Shown here: piece by piece, positions 43,345-56,120 of the stretch | How positions within the stretch are numbered: position 1 is the stretch's first letter | Layout: the number at the start of each line of letters is the position of its first letter | Assembly (NCBI RefSeq): GCF_000204055.1 | Contig: NW_006768864.1 | Location: 6,388 to 70,387, forward strand | Length of the DNA stretch: 64,000 nucleotides | Direction: 5' to 3' | Source of the DNA: Melampsora larici-populina 98AG31 | Lineage: Eukaryota > Basidiomycota > Pucciniomycetes > Pucciniales > Melampsoraceae | The notes under the pieces: generated by a model | The model's database searches: none | Seen by the model: the letters and a program-made list of their open reading frames with translations, nothing else | What the model was told of the DNA's origin: nothing | Made by a program: the position numbers and the translations under genes

Positions 43345-43663
43345 TTACTCCATATCCATTGCATCTTCTTTGTGGCTGTCTTGCACAAATTCCTAAGATT
43401 GGAAATAAATGGAATTAGTATACAGGTTAAAATGGAGTCTCTTTGATCACTCACAATATTTGCTAAGCCAACAATTGAAAGTGTTTCCTTGTCAATATCA
43501 AAAGTACCGCTGGGGTTCTTCATGACAACTAGCTGTCCAACGATGTCCTCAACTTTGATGACATGATATTCCTCATATGAATCATAAACAACAGTGGCAT
43601 TCAGTAAGTCTGGTAAGGAAGAGTACGGATTCTTGTGCTGGTCTTGATGACTCATGGACTTTA
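43345..43663 (-). pseudogene. Plavaka/Tnp2 transposase 2, 3' end (split gene)
   Basis: Last coding part of the transposase whose main body is at 56177-59234. It begins at the CACTA element junction with KSMSHQDQHKNPYSSLPDLL, goes through ATVVYDSYEEYHVIKVEDIVG, meets a GTGAGTG donor after IVGLANIV, and after an intron ends with an acidic tail (EFVQDSHKEDAMDME) and TAA at 43345. The same C-terminal block occurs in transposase 1 (FNPFESTDKADV to IKISEVIAQ at about 55380-55480), which confirms that it belongs to this family. Confidence 0.75.
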
Positions 43664-43720
43664 CACTACACCGGATTGTAAAAATACCGTGAGGTTTAGA
43701 AAAATATTTTGGCATAGATA
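43664..43720 (+). repeat. Left terminal inverted repeat of the CACTA element
   Basis: CACTACACCGGATTGT through the segment TACCGTGAGGTTTAGAAAA to about GGCATAG. A degenerate second copy of the motif follows at about 43740-43770 (CTCGGATTAGAAAATACC), suggesting subterminal repeats. Confidence 0.85.
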
Positions 43721-44376
43721 AGTGAGTTGAATTTTCTAAACTTCTCGGATTAGAAAATACCATAAGGTGGAGAATAAGACTTTTGTTTGTTTGTTACTGA
43801 TGCAAATGTCCAATGCATGTACTGGAATTATTGTCAGGGATTGTTACTCACTTTACATTGAACAATTGTTCAAGCTCTTGACTATCTCCATGTCTCAGTG
43901 AAGGTTCTGGAAATTTTGGACCTTTTTCAAGATCTTCTCCTCAAGATGTTCCTCAACTAGATAAGCAGAGTTATTGGATCAATCATCTGCTTGTGATATT
44001 CCAAGATGATTGCAAAGAAATTTCATCAATCCTGATGTTCTGCTCTGTAGATTGTGAAAGACAGATGCATCATCCACGGGGTGACCAGCACATAACAATG
44101 ATAGATAAAGACAACACTTGAATTGAACATTGACGACCGGTACAAATTAAAACGGTGTAGATAGATAAAATACACATACTCTACCAGCGGATAGATTAGA
44201 ATGGATGATATGGAAACCCGGAAAAGACTCGTCCTTTTGAGTGGCCAGCACATCAAAATGAAAGACGCAAGAGTGTAAAACATCAAAAGAACAAAATAAA
44301 TGGACAGAAACAAGGTCCTTGAGCTCGCCATGAAGATAAGAGAATAAAATCAGAATGAAAAGAAAATAACCCCCCA
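43720..44376. other. Subterminal region of the CACTA element, no gene
   Basis: Between the left terminus and the first gene. Hydrophobic minus-strand frames at 44026-44377 overlap in two phases and have no start context or family resemblance, so I do not call them. Confidence 0.4.
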
Positions 44377-47029
44377 CTAAAGCCCTTCCAAAACCGTGAT
44401 AAGTTTATCCAAAACGGGTATCGGATCAATATCTAGTTGATTGTATAGCGCAGGTTCTTTGTTTTGTGTATTTTGTAGCCACACCGGGCAGTAGCAGTCA
44501 ACAGGCAGCCCTGGTGGGGCTGATATATTGCTGCGAGGCGCGTTGGACTGACGAATGCGAGGTCGTGGTGGGCGGCCAGTCTGCTTTCCAGTAGACCCGG
44601 GGATACTAGCCTTCCTGCGCTCCATGTATGCATCCAAGAGGATACATGTGTACCTCAATTTTTCGCTACGCCATTCCATGATTCGAACAACACAAGGTAG
44701 ACCTTTGTGGGTATTTTCTTCAGTTCTTCCTTCTAGGTCAGTCTCGTCATCTCTGCACGCCGTTTCCAAAATTGTTGAAAGCTTCAACAATTGCTCTGGT
44801 TTAGAGAAGACGGCTTTCTCTCTCAATTTTTTCAGCTAAGGTTTGAGCCATACAGAACCACAGTTTGTCATTTTCTGTGCCGTTTGAGGATATATGGGTG
44901 ATAAAATGTCACATCAAAAAGAGACTCACATGATAAAGTCTGGAACCTTGTCGTATTCTGCTTTGTGACTTTTGCAATCGTTCTTGATCCCATGATTGTA
45001 GGCGGTATCTGACATGGATAGATCAAAGTTAGTTTGATGATGGAACAATTTGCAGTTTTTACAATCAAAAATCAATGATGGAAGAATATGACTGTACCGC
45101 TTAGAGAGTGATTGAGCATATGTGTCTAAACACTTCTTGATAAGGGTGTCATTCTTTCCACCAACGGCAACCCCATTATACTCGCCACATTCAACCAGCT
45201 TGTAAAATATCTCCAAGCAAACATTCCAGATCCATTTGTTTTCTTTTGATGATACTGACTTTGAAAAATCGGGACGAAAACTTGAGATATCCGCAGCGTC
45301 TAACATTCGCCGCATAATCTGAAGTTGTTGAGGGGTTGCGTCCTTGTGTCCAGGTCCGTTTTCAAATGGAAAACAAGGATCAATCGGTTCCTTCCGAGTA
45401 TTCGAGGTGGAAGGATCGGGTGGCAAGTCCGTTTTGTCTTTTGGTGGTGCCGGAAGTTCGCATCCATCCTTGAGCCCAATAAGAGTGTCAACATGAAACC
45501 GTATGCGATCCTATCGAATTCATATTGAATCTTCAGAACTTTCCAAATATGATTGTTGTTATATAATATGTTAAGCATTGACTTACTGCTGTTCGGCCTC
45601 CACATCTTTTGGACGGAGGAGTGCCCTGGTTACCAGTTGTTCCGGCCAACTTGTGTACAATTTTGGTCAAATCTCTGACCTCCTTTTCAAGCGACTCAAC
45701 CTTTGTGTTAGTTTGCATTAGAAGGATGTAAATAGTGTCTACATCCTGTGGTTTTTTGTAAGAGTTAAATGGACTAGCGTTGAACCTGTGTGGTTCAGCA
45801 GAATACAGTTGTTTAATGTTAGTTATCTTGAAACGTTCATTGTCTTCCAAGAGTCAATTCTGAAAAACTTTACTTTTCATGATGGGTCTCTGGTGCGGGT
45901 TGTTGAGCAGATGAAAAGCCTTGTTCCGCAGTGGTTGCAGAAGGAGAAGGAAGGCTGGAATCTATCTCGCCAATATTGAGGTCGGTGTGCGACTCATCCA
46001 TCTCATCATCTTCGGGATGCCAATCAGATGTTGATGAAGTTTCGATTGTAGCTTTTGCTTTTCCCTTACCCTTTTTCGGAGCTGAGCTAGATGTAGATTG
46101 AAGTATAGTGGGGTGCGGTCGAGGATACAAAAGCCGTTTGTGCTCCAGGCTTGGTAGGAATGTCGTCGAAGAGCCAGCTTCGGGTGTGATAGTGGTTGGT
46201 GTTTCTATTGAGGTAGAATGAGCTACGGCTCAAGAAAAAAAGCATAAGTTGATAATCTGGCACACAGACTGAGATTGAGGGTTGGGACTTACCCGCTTGG
46301 CTAACATGAGGGGTGCAGAGGTCAATCGGAGTGTTGAACTGATAACCTACCAATTCCGAATGTATTGGATGTTGACCAAATTGCTTCTGTGAGTCTGAAG
46401 GGAGATCAACTGCATGATGGATGATTTGTCAGTGAAACCAAGACGCTAAACTTGGAGTTGAAATTTTCATTACTTAGTTCGGTGTACGCGTTGCAGTTTT
46501 GTAGAAGTGCCTTCCTGTCAAAGCCACTTGTATCGAGTCCGACAATCTTGAGCATGTCATTCAGCTGAACGTCACTGAACTGCTCGTAGTTGATGTTTGA
46601 TGATGGTTGGATGATTGGATGTGCGACTTCATGTTGATTCGAAGGTGTCTCTTGGATGGCGGCTTTGCTCGTGGACTGGATCGATGGTCTCGAAGTTCGG
46701 GGCTTCCTCTTCTTGACATGCTTCTCGTCAAGAATGTCAAGAAGCCTTTCACGGGTTGTTTTGCCTCTAGCGCCAATCTGCTTCACTGCACGCTTCTTAG
46801 AAGCTGTATAATCATATGTATGAAAAGGTCAACAATGGTTGATCAAAGTAGAAAAAGTCAATTGTAAGTTACCAGTTTCATTGGAATCGGAATCCGTTTC
46901 ATTCTTCCGCTTGACTGGCTTATTTTGGGAATCTCCTGGATTTTGCTCCGCAAGGAATCTTAGGCCATCGCGACGTTGAATCCGGAGAGCCCGGCTGCTA
47001 ACAGAAGTGGGGGGAGGTTGTGATGGCAT
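44377..47029 (-). CDS. CACTA cargo gene A: SAP-like, coiled-coil protein
   Basis: Multi-exon gene starting ATG 47029 (MPSQPPPTSVSSRAL). Exons: a short basic first exon to about 46872; about 46800-46475 with a basic stretch (KKRKPRTSRPS) and then FSDVQLNDMLKIVGL-TSGFDRKALL, which has the helix-turn-helix spacing of a SAP domain; a short exon near 46400-46300; 46195-45870, acidic with a GKGKAKAT nuclear-signal-like patch; 45850-45590 with a coiled coil (TNTKVESLEKEVRDLTKIVHK); 45440-44926 with a Cys/His-containing block (IFDCKNCKLFHHQ); and a last exon to 44377. SAP domains bind AT-rich DNA. In the element it could act as a TnpA-like DNA-binding partner for terminal repeats; that is inference. 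Exon borders are approximate. Confidence 0.55.
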
Positions 47030-47997
47030 TTCTTAAGCTGAATATGAATGAAAGATTGGGAATTAAGGAGATTTATAAATGATCTTTTCGAAATAAAACA
47101 TATGAGATAATTCTGAGGTAGACAGAAAGTGGTGTGCTTTGAGAGCAAATCAAGACGTAGATCTCATCACAACGTAGGATTTTAAGGAGTGTATCAGGTA
47201 GTTTTTGATGCTGTTATTCAATTCCATGACCTTTGATTGTATCGATGATACGAACAATATCTTGAGCCTTTGATCTCACCACAGTGACCTCTGAAAGGCG
47301 AGCTGGCGTGAGTTACTTAAATTTGAATGTGGTGCACTATATCTGGTGTTTGTATGTTGTCAATTTGTCACCGTTTGGGCAGCAACACCACCGTTACGTA
47401 GCAAGTATAAGTGTCATTTGTTGATCAACAACCTGAATATTGGTCATGATTCAAATGACTCACATTAATGGTAATGTCAGGTAACATGGTTACCAGTTGT
47501 ACAACTAATTAGTCTACTAATTTAATTAATTACCTTTCCGCAAATAATGCCATCCTTTCAAAGTTACATTCTATTTGAAAGGGGGTGTACTTGCACTTTT
47601 CCAAGTGGAGTGATCAGGTCAGCCACGAGTCAAGGAAGGCAGAATCAAATTATGTCTTGTAAACAGAGTTTGCCGGAAGGTGAACCATTGGTTGAGATTT
47701 GGCAAGCTCGATGACTTTCATATGAAGAGTTCATCATGATGGCTCGAAATGATGTTAGGATGGCACAAAAGACTCGAAATTTCAGGAATTGATAAGATAT
47801 TGGTCTATCTACATGTGAGGTTGAGAAACAAAAAACCAGGTGTGAGAATGAAATACGGGATAATTATACAAGCAAGACTGTGTAGCTCTCGAGAGGTTTA
47901 AATCATGATTTTTTAGTCTGATTGTGATTGTGACAGTAAAATGTTGAACTTCTGATTGTGGAGATAACAAGATGGAACTAATTATATAGTGATTATG
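47030..47997. other. Spacer between cargo genes A and B
   Basis: Would hold the gene A promoter and gene B terminator. I see no gene, repeat or clear motif beyond a short TAATTAGTCTACTAATTTAATTAATTA AT-rich tract near 47508. Confidence 0.4.
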
Positions 47998-49800
47998 TCA
48001 ATCAGATAAGCTGTCATTGTTACATGAAAAGACATTAGGGGGATCTTGTTCATCACTAGAATCATAAGAGTAGTGAGGCTCCAGATCATCATTTCCAGGT
48101 CCTAATAATTGTCTGAGAACCCTTGCGTGCGCATTAATTTTTGTGTGAGCTCCATCTAAGTCGGCTTGTTGATCAATAACATCAACATCTATATCCCGGA
48201 CTTTAGACTTAAGTATTGTAATCTCCTTCATGGCTTGTTCTAATTTAGATGAAAGAAGCGCAATTTCGCCAGCTGAAAAAACAATGCGAGTAAGCCTAAA
48301 AGAGTCGATTTGGAAAGTAATCAAATTGATATGGATATATCATACCTTTTGCTTGTTCTTTTTGGAGATTTTGGAACATATTTGTATTGCTCTTTTTCTC
48401 CATGACCTCGAGTGCACTTTCAACACGAGCTAATCGTTCCTCCAAGGTTCGAACTAAACTCGGAAGTTTGATCAGGACTGATAACTAAGAGAGACGGATC
48501 AATAATTTGCCAATAATTACCTTTTTCTTCCTGTTGTTGCTCCTCTTGGAAGATATCAACACCAGTTTTCTTGGTCGAGGGAGAATCCTGAATGTTGATA
48601 GCTGGGATATCTCGACCAATAACTGAGAATGTTATGTGAAACAATCAGCATCTTAAAAAACAAGAATGAAATGATTGTACATACCTGGGTTGCCTGTATC
48701 AAGTAACTCTGTGTCGGAAAACTGGATGAGGTCTACATCATCGGAGGCATCGATACATTTTTTCTTGTCCATGACAGGTTTTTGTGGGGATTCTGATTGA
48801 CCCAAAATCAAACAAGCTCTGGTAGTGTCAGTATTGATAGATAGGTTTGCCAATTTTTTTTGTTCTTGATGGACTGAAGCAATGCTTGGTGAAATCGAAT
48901 TTGGTGAAGTCGGGTCTTGTGAAGAACTCTTTGAATTGATAAGGGGTGCAAATGCGATACCTTTGAGCGCCTCGAGGTCGTTCTTTTCGTCATTGTTGCA
49001 AATTGCGCTGGAGATTGAGGACATAACGTTTGGTGAAGCAACAGACATAGTATGAACCCAGCTGGGGGTAGGCGGTTGGGAAGGTTTACTAGATGCCTTG
49101 CGCGGTTTACTAGAGCCAGTATTTGATGCCTTTGGCCGACTTAAACTCTGGTCACAGAATATCTGGTTCAATCACATGGCGTTCAAAGCTGAATGACAAA
49201 TATAGATCTGAAAACTCACTTTTCTGTTCTTGGAGTTCTTAGATCCACCACGTACCGGCGCGATGGGGTCTACTTCCACCTCTATTTTAATTGGAGAACA
49301 AAGATAAAAATCAGTACATATATATAAACTATTGAATAACCCAAACAGTCATATGATTTACCAAGTCCAACTCGCTTATGTGGATAAGATCGCTCCAATT
49401 CTTGTGACGCCGAACGTTTACCCAATTGCTCACTTTTCTTAAAAGACTCGACCGTGACAGATGAGCTAACAGAAAGGTCTTCAATAGCAGGATAGTGATC
49501 AAGAGGGCCAGGTATCACAGCTGGTGCATCTGAGGTTGGATCTTCGAAATCTGGAAATAAAACAATGATTGTGCAAAGTCAGATTCACAAAATGTAAGGT
49601 GGAAGCGGAATAAGTTGAAATTTACATTCAGGTTGTTGCTCTCGAACTATCTTAGCAACCTCTCCCTTGTTAGCATTTGATTTGATGGGTGTCATTGGGT
49701 GATGGATACGTAACCAGTCAAGCATGGTTTGTTTGCTAATAGAAGGGTTGCTGGGGTCAAGAAGGGTATGTGAAGGACCTCGACTAGTGGACTCTGACAT
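47998..49800 (-). CDS. CACTA cargo gene B: HeH/SAP-like, coiled-coil protein
   Basis: ATG at 49800 (MSESTSRGPSHTLLDP). The first exon carries SKQTMLDWLRIHHPM followed by NKGEVAKIVREQQPE, a helix-extension-helix/SAP-like fold pattern. Later exons: about 49550-49360 (EQLGKRSASQEL, acidic), 49290-49220, a Ser/Pro-rich exon 49160-48690, about 48620-48525, 48480-48345 with LVRTLEERLARVESALEVME, and 48275-47998 with LSSKLEQAMKEITILKSKV. The last two form a long coiled coil. The layout (N-terminal DNA-binding-like domain, disordered middle, coiled coil) parallels gene A, so the two may be distant paralogues or partners. Introns are typical GT-AG. Function inferred only. Confidence 0.55.
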
Positions 49801-50777
49801 GGTGTATGTCAATGTTGTTGTTGGAAACAAGAGTTGAGTGAAGAGGATGAAAAGAAAATCAAGATACGGATTGTTATCTAGAAACAATCAAAAGTCCCTT
49901 GGAGATCTACTATGAGAGAAATGAGGTGAAACTGGGAACCTGTATATGTATCAAGTTCTGGAATGAAGGGTGATTCTCTCGTAAGTCGAGATGAAAGTGA
50001 CTCACCCTCTGTTGTTCACACGCGCAATCCCGATGGTTTGTTCATGAGTTTTTTTGAACCTCTGAGGACCCCACGCCACAGATGTGGAACCTTTGTTCAA
50101 CTGCTTGGTCTTGGAAGATCGGGTCAGTGTTTCTTTTGTATCTCTTGAATTCTGAACATACCCTTTTTGGTAATTACAAGACAAACGTAATTAATCATGA
50201 CGTTTGTAGCAACCACATTACCTCCATCCATACTCACGAATATCCATGATACGGTTGTTCAATATCTGACTCGGCTCCAAGGTTCTTTGTTTTAATCAAG
50301 GGCAAGCAAGTGATGTTGATCACTTGTGGAACATGAATATCATGTTACGTCAGGCAAACAAAGCAGACAAATATGGCGACATACCAACAAACAGATTGAA
50401 TTATGCATCTCGTAGTTATAGGCCTCTCTCCTTTCTCATCTGACTGATAGACAAAGAATCACGCTTGTCACGTATTCAGCGAAAGAGATTTATAGCAGTT
50501 GTGGTATATCTTTTTCAAAGGAGTCTTTTGTCCTCCGATTCCAATCATACTTCATGCTTTTCTATCATCAAGCTTTTCCACACCATAGTCAACTTTTTCT
50601 TTTTGTTTGAATCACCCTTTTCATTTCAAATATTCATCGGGGCCTTTATAATCACAGAGTCCTCCTATCATCGTTTGTTTCATCAGGTATGCATAACAAT
50701 AAACTATTGGAGGTTTTTTCAGCTACCCCTGACACTTACATGATTCATTTCTTTCTCTATACTCGTAGAGTCCTATC
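49801..50777. promoter_or_regulatory. Divergent promoter region of the CACTA element
   Basis: 977 bp between two genes that point away from each other. It must hold promoters for gene B and gene C. No clear TATA pair or repeat was identified; CT-rich tracts near 50500-50760 precede the gene C start, common in fungal promoters. Confidence 0.4.
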
Positions 50778-52112
50778 ATGCCACCCAAAGCAGAAAGGAA
50801 ACGCACCCCCGGTCCTCACAATGGCTCCCCTCTCAGTCCGCCAGCGGGCGAAGGATCTGGAGCTCCCAACCCTCAGCTTGGTCAGGCAACTTCTCCGCTC
50901 ACATCGACACTTCGTTTCAAGCGACAATCAGCAGCCGAGTACGCTGTAGCAAGCAAGGTGCAAACTTTTACAACAGCCCAGCGCCTCTTTCTTGCACACG
51001 ACTTTGAATCTGTCAGTAAAAAGCCAACAAAATTAGATTATTACAACATTATCTACCTTTTTAATCCGGGAACCAAAAGTCGCCCCGGTCAAGCCAAGGA
51101 TGTACTCAAACAAGCTTTCTTGGATGAAGTGCGACCTCTACTTCTACCGTATATCGTGGCGCCTCCTCCTGTCGCTATGGAGACAGATTCTACTGAGCCC
51201 GATTTTGACCCTCTTGACCGCAAGACCACTCGAGGAATGCTCTCAAAACCAATCTCTATCAAGGCCCCTCAATTCAACTTACCAACCTCTGCAACAATCA
51301 ATGATACCTTGATTGCATATAAGTATTACGTTGACCCTCAACTTCCCCTTAAGCCCAATGATCGATTTGTCAAAAGACCTCGAACTGTCCCTGTCAATCG
51401 CCTCAAAGGAGAAACTATCGAAGACATCCTCCTAGCGTTGCGCTACTTGGCACCAAATGTATTTGTACGATCTTTGGCCATGAACAAGCCGTGCCTTGTT
51501 GATATCTATATCAAGTTTGTCCATGGTGAGGAACCGAGTACTCCCCTCATACCTGGATTTCATTACACCATCTTGGAGCTCTCGGCTGTTGATTTCGAAA
51601 AAAAGTGACATCTTCATGGAGAAGTATGTATGGTAGATCGATTTTATATTTGTATGCATAGTATTTTCAAGAAGAACTGATTAAGACTATTCATCTTTGT
51701 GATTTTTATTTCAGAACAAAAAACAAGTTATGTCAATGTGATCTGCCACGCTACCTCGGTCTTCCAATTGAGTGGCTTGGGAGTTTGTCAGGGGTTTTAA
51801 TTTAATTCAATGTTTCACTTACATCTTGGACTAAACCCACTTGTATCTCTCTATCTCCGTTTTCTTTAAAAGATTCGTTTCAAGTAACATTCCTCTTCAG
51901 TCATCGGCGAATTGCCAGATGCCGTCCGGATTGTCATTGACCTTTTCCGACTCAATAAACGTGCTCTCACAGTGTATTCTTTCCGTATCTTGTGTTTCTA
52001 CTTCCCTCTCAAGTATTTGAGCAACTTAACAATACTTATAAGACTTTCCTCATACTGTAAGATCAGCTGTGAAATCGATTTTCTTCATTCTTACTTTCAA
52101 TCTTGCCAATAA
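50778..52112 (+). CDS. CACTA cargo gene C, unknown protein
   Basis: ATG at 50778 (MPPKAERKRTPGPHNG), first exon open for 276 codons to 51608. Pro/Gly-rich start, then a folded region with ASKVQTFTTAQRLFLAHDF, YYNIIYLFNPGTKSR, LDEVRPLLLPYIV and ETIEDILLALRYLAPNV. Two further coding-like stretches follow in order and may be its later exons: 51717-51785 (CQCDLPRYLGLPIEWLGSL) and from 51900 (IGELPDAVRIVIDLFRLNKR), with a TAA at 52110-52112 directly before the transposase ATG. I recognise no domain. Immediate neighbourhood with the transposase on the same strand suggests a mobility-related role. If only the first exon is used, the protein ends at 51608. Confidence 0.6.
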
Positions 52113-55100
52113 ATGCCTCAGCGTCAAACGCCAACCAACCAATCGCATCGAGTAGTCTGCCTATGTACATCTTACGAATGTGGCGATCAAGAATACGCGG
52201 ACGCCAACGGAGTCTACCACCCAGGTGTTGAAGTCCTACCTGAGACACGGGATGCTCACCAACGTGCCGACTTCCGAAACGATTATGTCAAATCTCCTGA
52301 CAATACCACCTCTTACTCACGTCAAGCATCGATTGATTCAGCACAAGAGGACCTTCTTTCGCCATTGAGACTATTACATATTGCCTCGGCCCCTTCACCA
52401 AGTCCTGATAGTCACCAGTTGGATGATCAAAATCAAACAACCGAAGATGTGTCCACGCTGGCCCTCCCGGTTGAGTCATCAACAGATGATGTTACCAACC
52501 ATTCTCCTCAGCGATCCGAATCTAATCCAGCTAAAACTTGCTCCCAGGCTGTCTTGGCAAAATCTTCAGGTCACAAGGTTTTTGATTGCGGTAAGCTGCA
52601 ATCTTGCTTGTTTCTCTTGAGTTATTCATAAATGAATAACAAGTATATTTATTATTGTATCGCACTTCATGTTCTCTCGCAGATCACTACCATACGTTTG
52701 AGTTGAAGTCGATGAACCCTCTGATTCTCCATGTAGCTCTTACCGCTGCAATCCTTGACATCTTTGGCCGGTCTTCCAATTCAATAACCTCTTGGATTCT
52801 AGATATAAACCATTACTATTGAACTTTCCACGAGCTATGGAATAATCAAAACTCAAACTCCAAGCCATCCTCTTTTACCTGAAGAAGTCAAAACTCTGAA
52901 GCAGATTCCAAGCTCAGCCGCCACAACCTTCAGATGGTTAAAGCTAGATCCAGTACTATCATATATGAATTGCTGCAATGCGTGCTTTGCAATGTACCCA
53001 GAAGCCCTTGCACCGTCTCGATGCCATCATCGAATTGCTAATATCCCCGGAGGTCCTACTGATTCTATTAATTCAGATGTCAACAACGCTTCTACTTCAG
53101 AAGACTCTGAGCCGGACTTTTCAGAGAAGATATGCGGTGAACCCCTATTCAAGTATGTGCGAGGTCAAGAAAAGCCATTTCGACGTTATGCATTTCAGAG
53201 TCTCTCGGATTGGATATCACAATTACTATCCCGCCCTCAGATTGAGAATTTACTGGAACTTTCAGCATCCGAGTCTTCAAATCCTTATGATCCCCATGCC
53301 GAAATATATGATATATATCAGTCTCGAGTCTGGAAAGAGTTCTGCGGTCCGGACGGAAAGCAATTCACTGCTAACAGTAGCCATTTGAGTTTTGGACTTT
53401 TTGTCGATGCAATCAACCCGTTCGGCAACAAGCAGAGCGGGCATCATACCTCCATTACATTTGTTATTCTGGTTTGTCTTAGTCTTCCGCCTGACCTCCG
53501 ACATCAGCCCGAGAATGTTTTTGTGGTGGGGATTGCTCCTGGCCCTCGCGAACCATCGCTCGAACAAATGAACTGGATTTTGAGACCACTAGTAACAGAA
53601 CTGCAATCTTTATGGTCACATGGCTTACTCCTGTCACGGACTCACGAATACAAGACCGGCCGACTTATAAGAGCAGCACTCTTAGTATTTGTTGCAGATA
53701 TACCCTCTCTTCGTCGATGTCTTGGTTTCCCAAGCGCTACTGCCATGTACTTCTGCTCTTTTTGCTTACTAACTAAAAGAGAGATTAATAACTTTGATGA
53801 AGGCACATGGCCACCTCGTACGTGGTGTCAGCATCAAAAATGGGCTTGTGAAGCTCGAGATGCCAAGACTGTCAAAGAAAGAAAGAAGATATTCAAGACT
53901 CACGGTGTACGCTACTCCGTCCTGATCGAATTAGATTATTGGAACATTATTGATTATCATGTCGTAGATTCTATGCACAATTTACTTCTTGGATTGTCTT
54001 CTTGGCATGTTAGACGTTTCTGGTCAATGAAAGATCTTCAAAATGACGAAGAAAAATTGCCGGCAATCAGCACTACTGAACTTCTGAGGCTTGTTGCTGA
54101 ACATTCCGACCCATCACCTTGTCATAAACTAGATGAAGTCGAACCTGAAAGGGACCCAGAAGAAAATGATAACACCCTGAACGATACTGAATTTTCAAAC
54201 AACACGTCTTCGAGTGATCAAGATTTCAACCCTTTCGATGATCCTGGGTGGAAAGGAGAATGGCATGCTCCACCACTGGAAGAAATCATTTTCGATGCGG
54301 AAGTACTTCGTCACATAAACTCCATACTTCCAAAAATCTACACCCCTACGTGGATCAAACGTCCGATCCCGGTTTTAGGAAAAGCCTCATTTGGGAAACT
54401 GAAGGCAGACGAGTGGAGAAGCTTGATTACTTTGCAGCTTCCACTTGTTTTGATACCAATGTGGTCCGGCCAGGATCATATCAAGAAATCACTTTTGAAC
54501 AACTTCATCCATTTAGTTTCGCTTGTAAATTTAGCACTCAAACGCGTTATGATCCAATTGAACATCAGCCGTTATCGCTATCACATAAAAAACTATCTCG
54601 AAAGCTCGGTATTACTGTTTCAGCACTGCAAACTCGCACCTAACCATCACATGGCTGTCCATCTGGCTGACTGTCTCGAAAGATTTGGACCAGTACGCGC
54701 ATGGTGGTCCTTCCCGTTTGAGCGATTGATGGGGAAGATACTTAAAGCAGAACATAATAATCATATTGGTAAGTGAGCATCCTATCAAATGAGCTCCTCT
54801 TGGAATTAGGATTTGCTAATTAATCAATCCATCCCCTCCCTTCAGGCGAGATTGAAATTACATTCATCAAAAAATTCTCACGCGCGTCCAATCTATCAGC
54901 ATTAATAGAAGATGAAAAGCTACCCAATGCCTTAAACAACTATACCTCACGGCTTAAAGCCTTGTACAAGCCACCGGCACGGCGGGAACGACGACAGTCA
55001 AATTCCAAACTCTCTCCCCTTACAAACGAAGTCCTTGATTTACTTGTTCATTACTTGAATGAACACCATCAAGAAAGATGTGTCTGGATTCGCCCAGATG

Positions 55101-55564
55101 AATGGGCTGCACTTAGTAAAAGAGATTCCTTAGGATACTCTCCTGTACCATCTCGTGGGCAGTTCTATAAGTGCTTTGAACATACTGATGGATTGATCTC
55201 CACCTTTACACAAAATCCTCACAACTGTTGCATTTACTTCAAAGATGCCAAGGGTTCTGACTGTTTTGGTCGAATTTTCTCGATTTTTTCCCATTCTAGA
55301 GCTTCAGCAACATCTCAGATGACTACCGATGTGTGGATTAATGTACAGTGCTTCCCCCCTCTGCCATCAAAACACTTCAATCCTTTTGAGTCAACTGATA
55401 AAGCTGATGTAATGTGTGCCTTGAGGTCGTGGAGCCCTACTGAAAACAAAATCATCAAGATCAGCGAGGTGATAGCCCAATGCACCTGGATCATGTATAA
55501 ATCAGGGGAGATGAGCAAGCTTGTGAAGATACCTACAATTGGACTGATTATTCAAAAACGCTGA
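52113..55564 (+). CDS. Plavaka/Tnp2-type transposase 1
   Basis: Transposase of the CACTA element. ATG at 52113; the first exon has an N-terminal Cys/His module (VVCLCTSYECG, later RDAHQRADF) and a Ser-rich linker to a GTAAGC donor near 52592. The main exon (about 52682-54770) holds a second zinc-like site (MNCCNACFAMYP), GLFVDAINPFGNK, VFVVGIAPGPREPSLEQMNW, LVFVADIPSLRRCLGF, FCSFC, GVRYSVLIELDYWN and DSMHNLLLGL, all diagnostic of the Tnp2/Plavaka core. An acidic insert (about residues 385-430 of this exon) follows. After the intron at 54771-54844 the last exon opens GEIEITFIKKFSRASNL and ends at 55564. I see one upstream stretch (about 52815) where the frame is unclear, possibly another intron. 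Otherwise the gene looks intact. Confidence 0.82.
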
Positions 55565-56120
55565 TCAGATGTACAATGTATAATTACATAATTATCAAAT
55601 GAAGATTTTGTCTTTTCTTTCTAATTGAAGAGTATTGAAGGATTTGGCTCCGGCTGTTGCTATGAAGATGCAGTTTACTTGAACCCCAATCTGTCTGCAG
55701 GTACATGCTACAATATAACTTAGATAGATGAGGTGTATTTTTTTCCGAAAATTTTACAACTTTCTTGTTTTTAATTTTGTGTTCCATTTGAGCTTTGGGG
55801 TGGTTTTTGAGGCACATGAGGGTACCAAGAGGTCAAAATGAAACTTTTGTCTGGAAAATCCTATGTAGTACACTCAAGAAAGTTGCCAGAATCTCAATTT
55901 ACTGGTCTTTGTATCTCCTACAATGTTTCTTAGCCAAACTTCCTTGCAGAGACACCTATCCAGACATCAATATTGCATTCAATTTGTTGTAACTAGCCAC
56001 GGTCACTGGACTCTTGGTGAGTCCACTATCTTATAACATTTAAACAAGAACTCCAAACACTGACAGGGAAGCACAGATGAGATTGTTCAGTCGAATTCTA
56101 TAGAAAAGTCCTATATACTT
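55565..56120. other. Right subterminal region of the CACTA element
   Basis: No gene recognised; short frames only. Contains TCTATAGAAAAGTCC and ACTTTTCTATACC motifs that repeat in the right terminus. Confidence 0.4.

Noticed and set aside
43664..43763. The minus-strand frame extending through the left CACTA terminus as the true start of the 43.3-kb gene
   Set aside because: The first ~33 codons are terminal-repeat sequence; the gene resumes at 43663 from transposase 2.
44026..44377. Hydrophobic frame resembling a small membrane protein
   Set aside because: Overlaps a second frame of similar length, has no start context and no family; most likely noncoding subterminal DNA.
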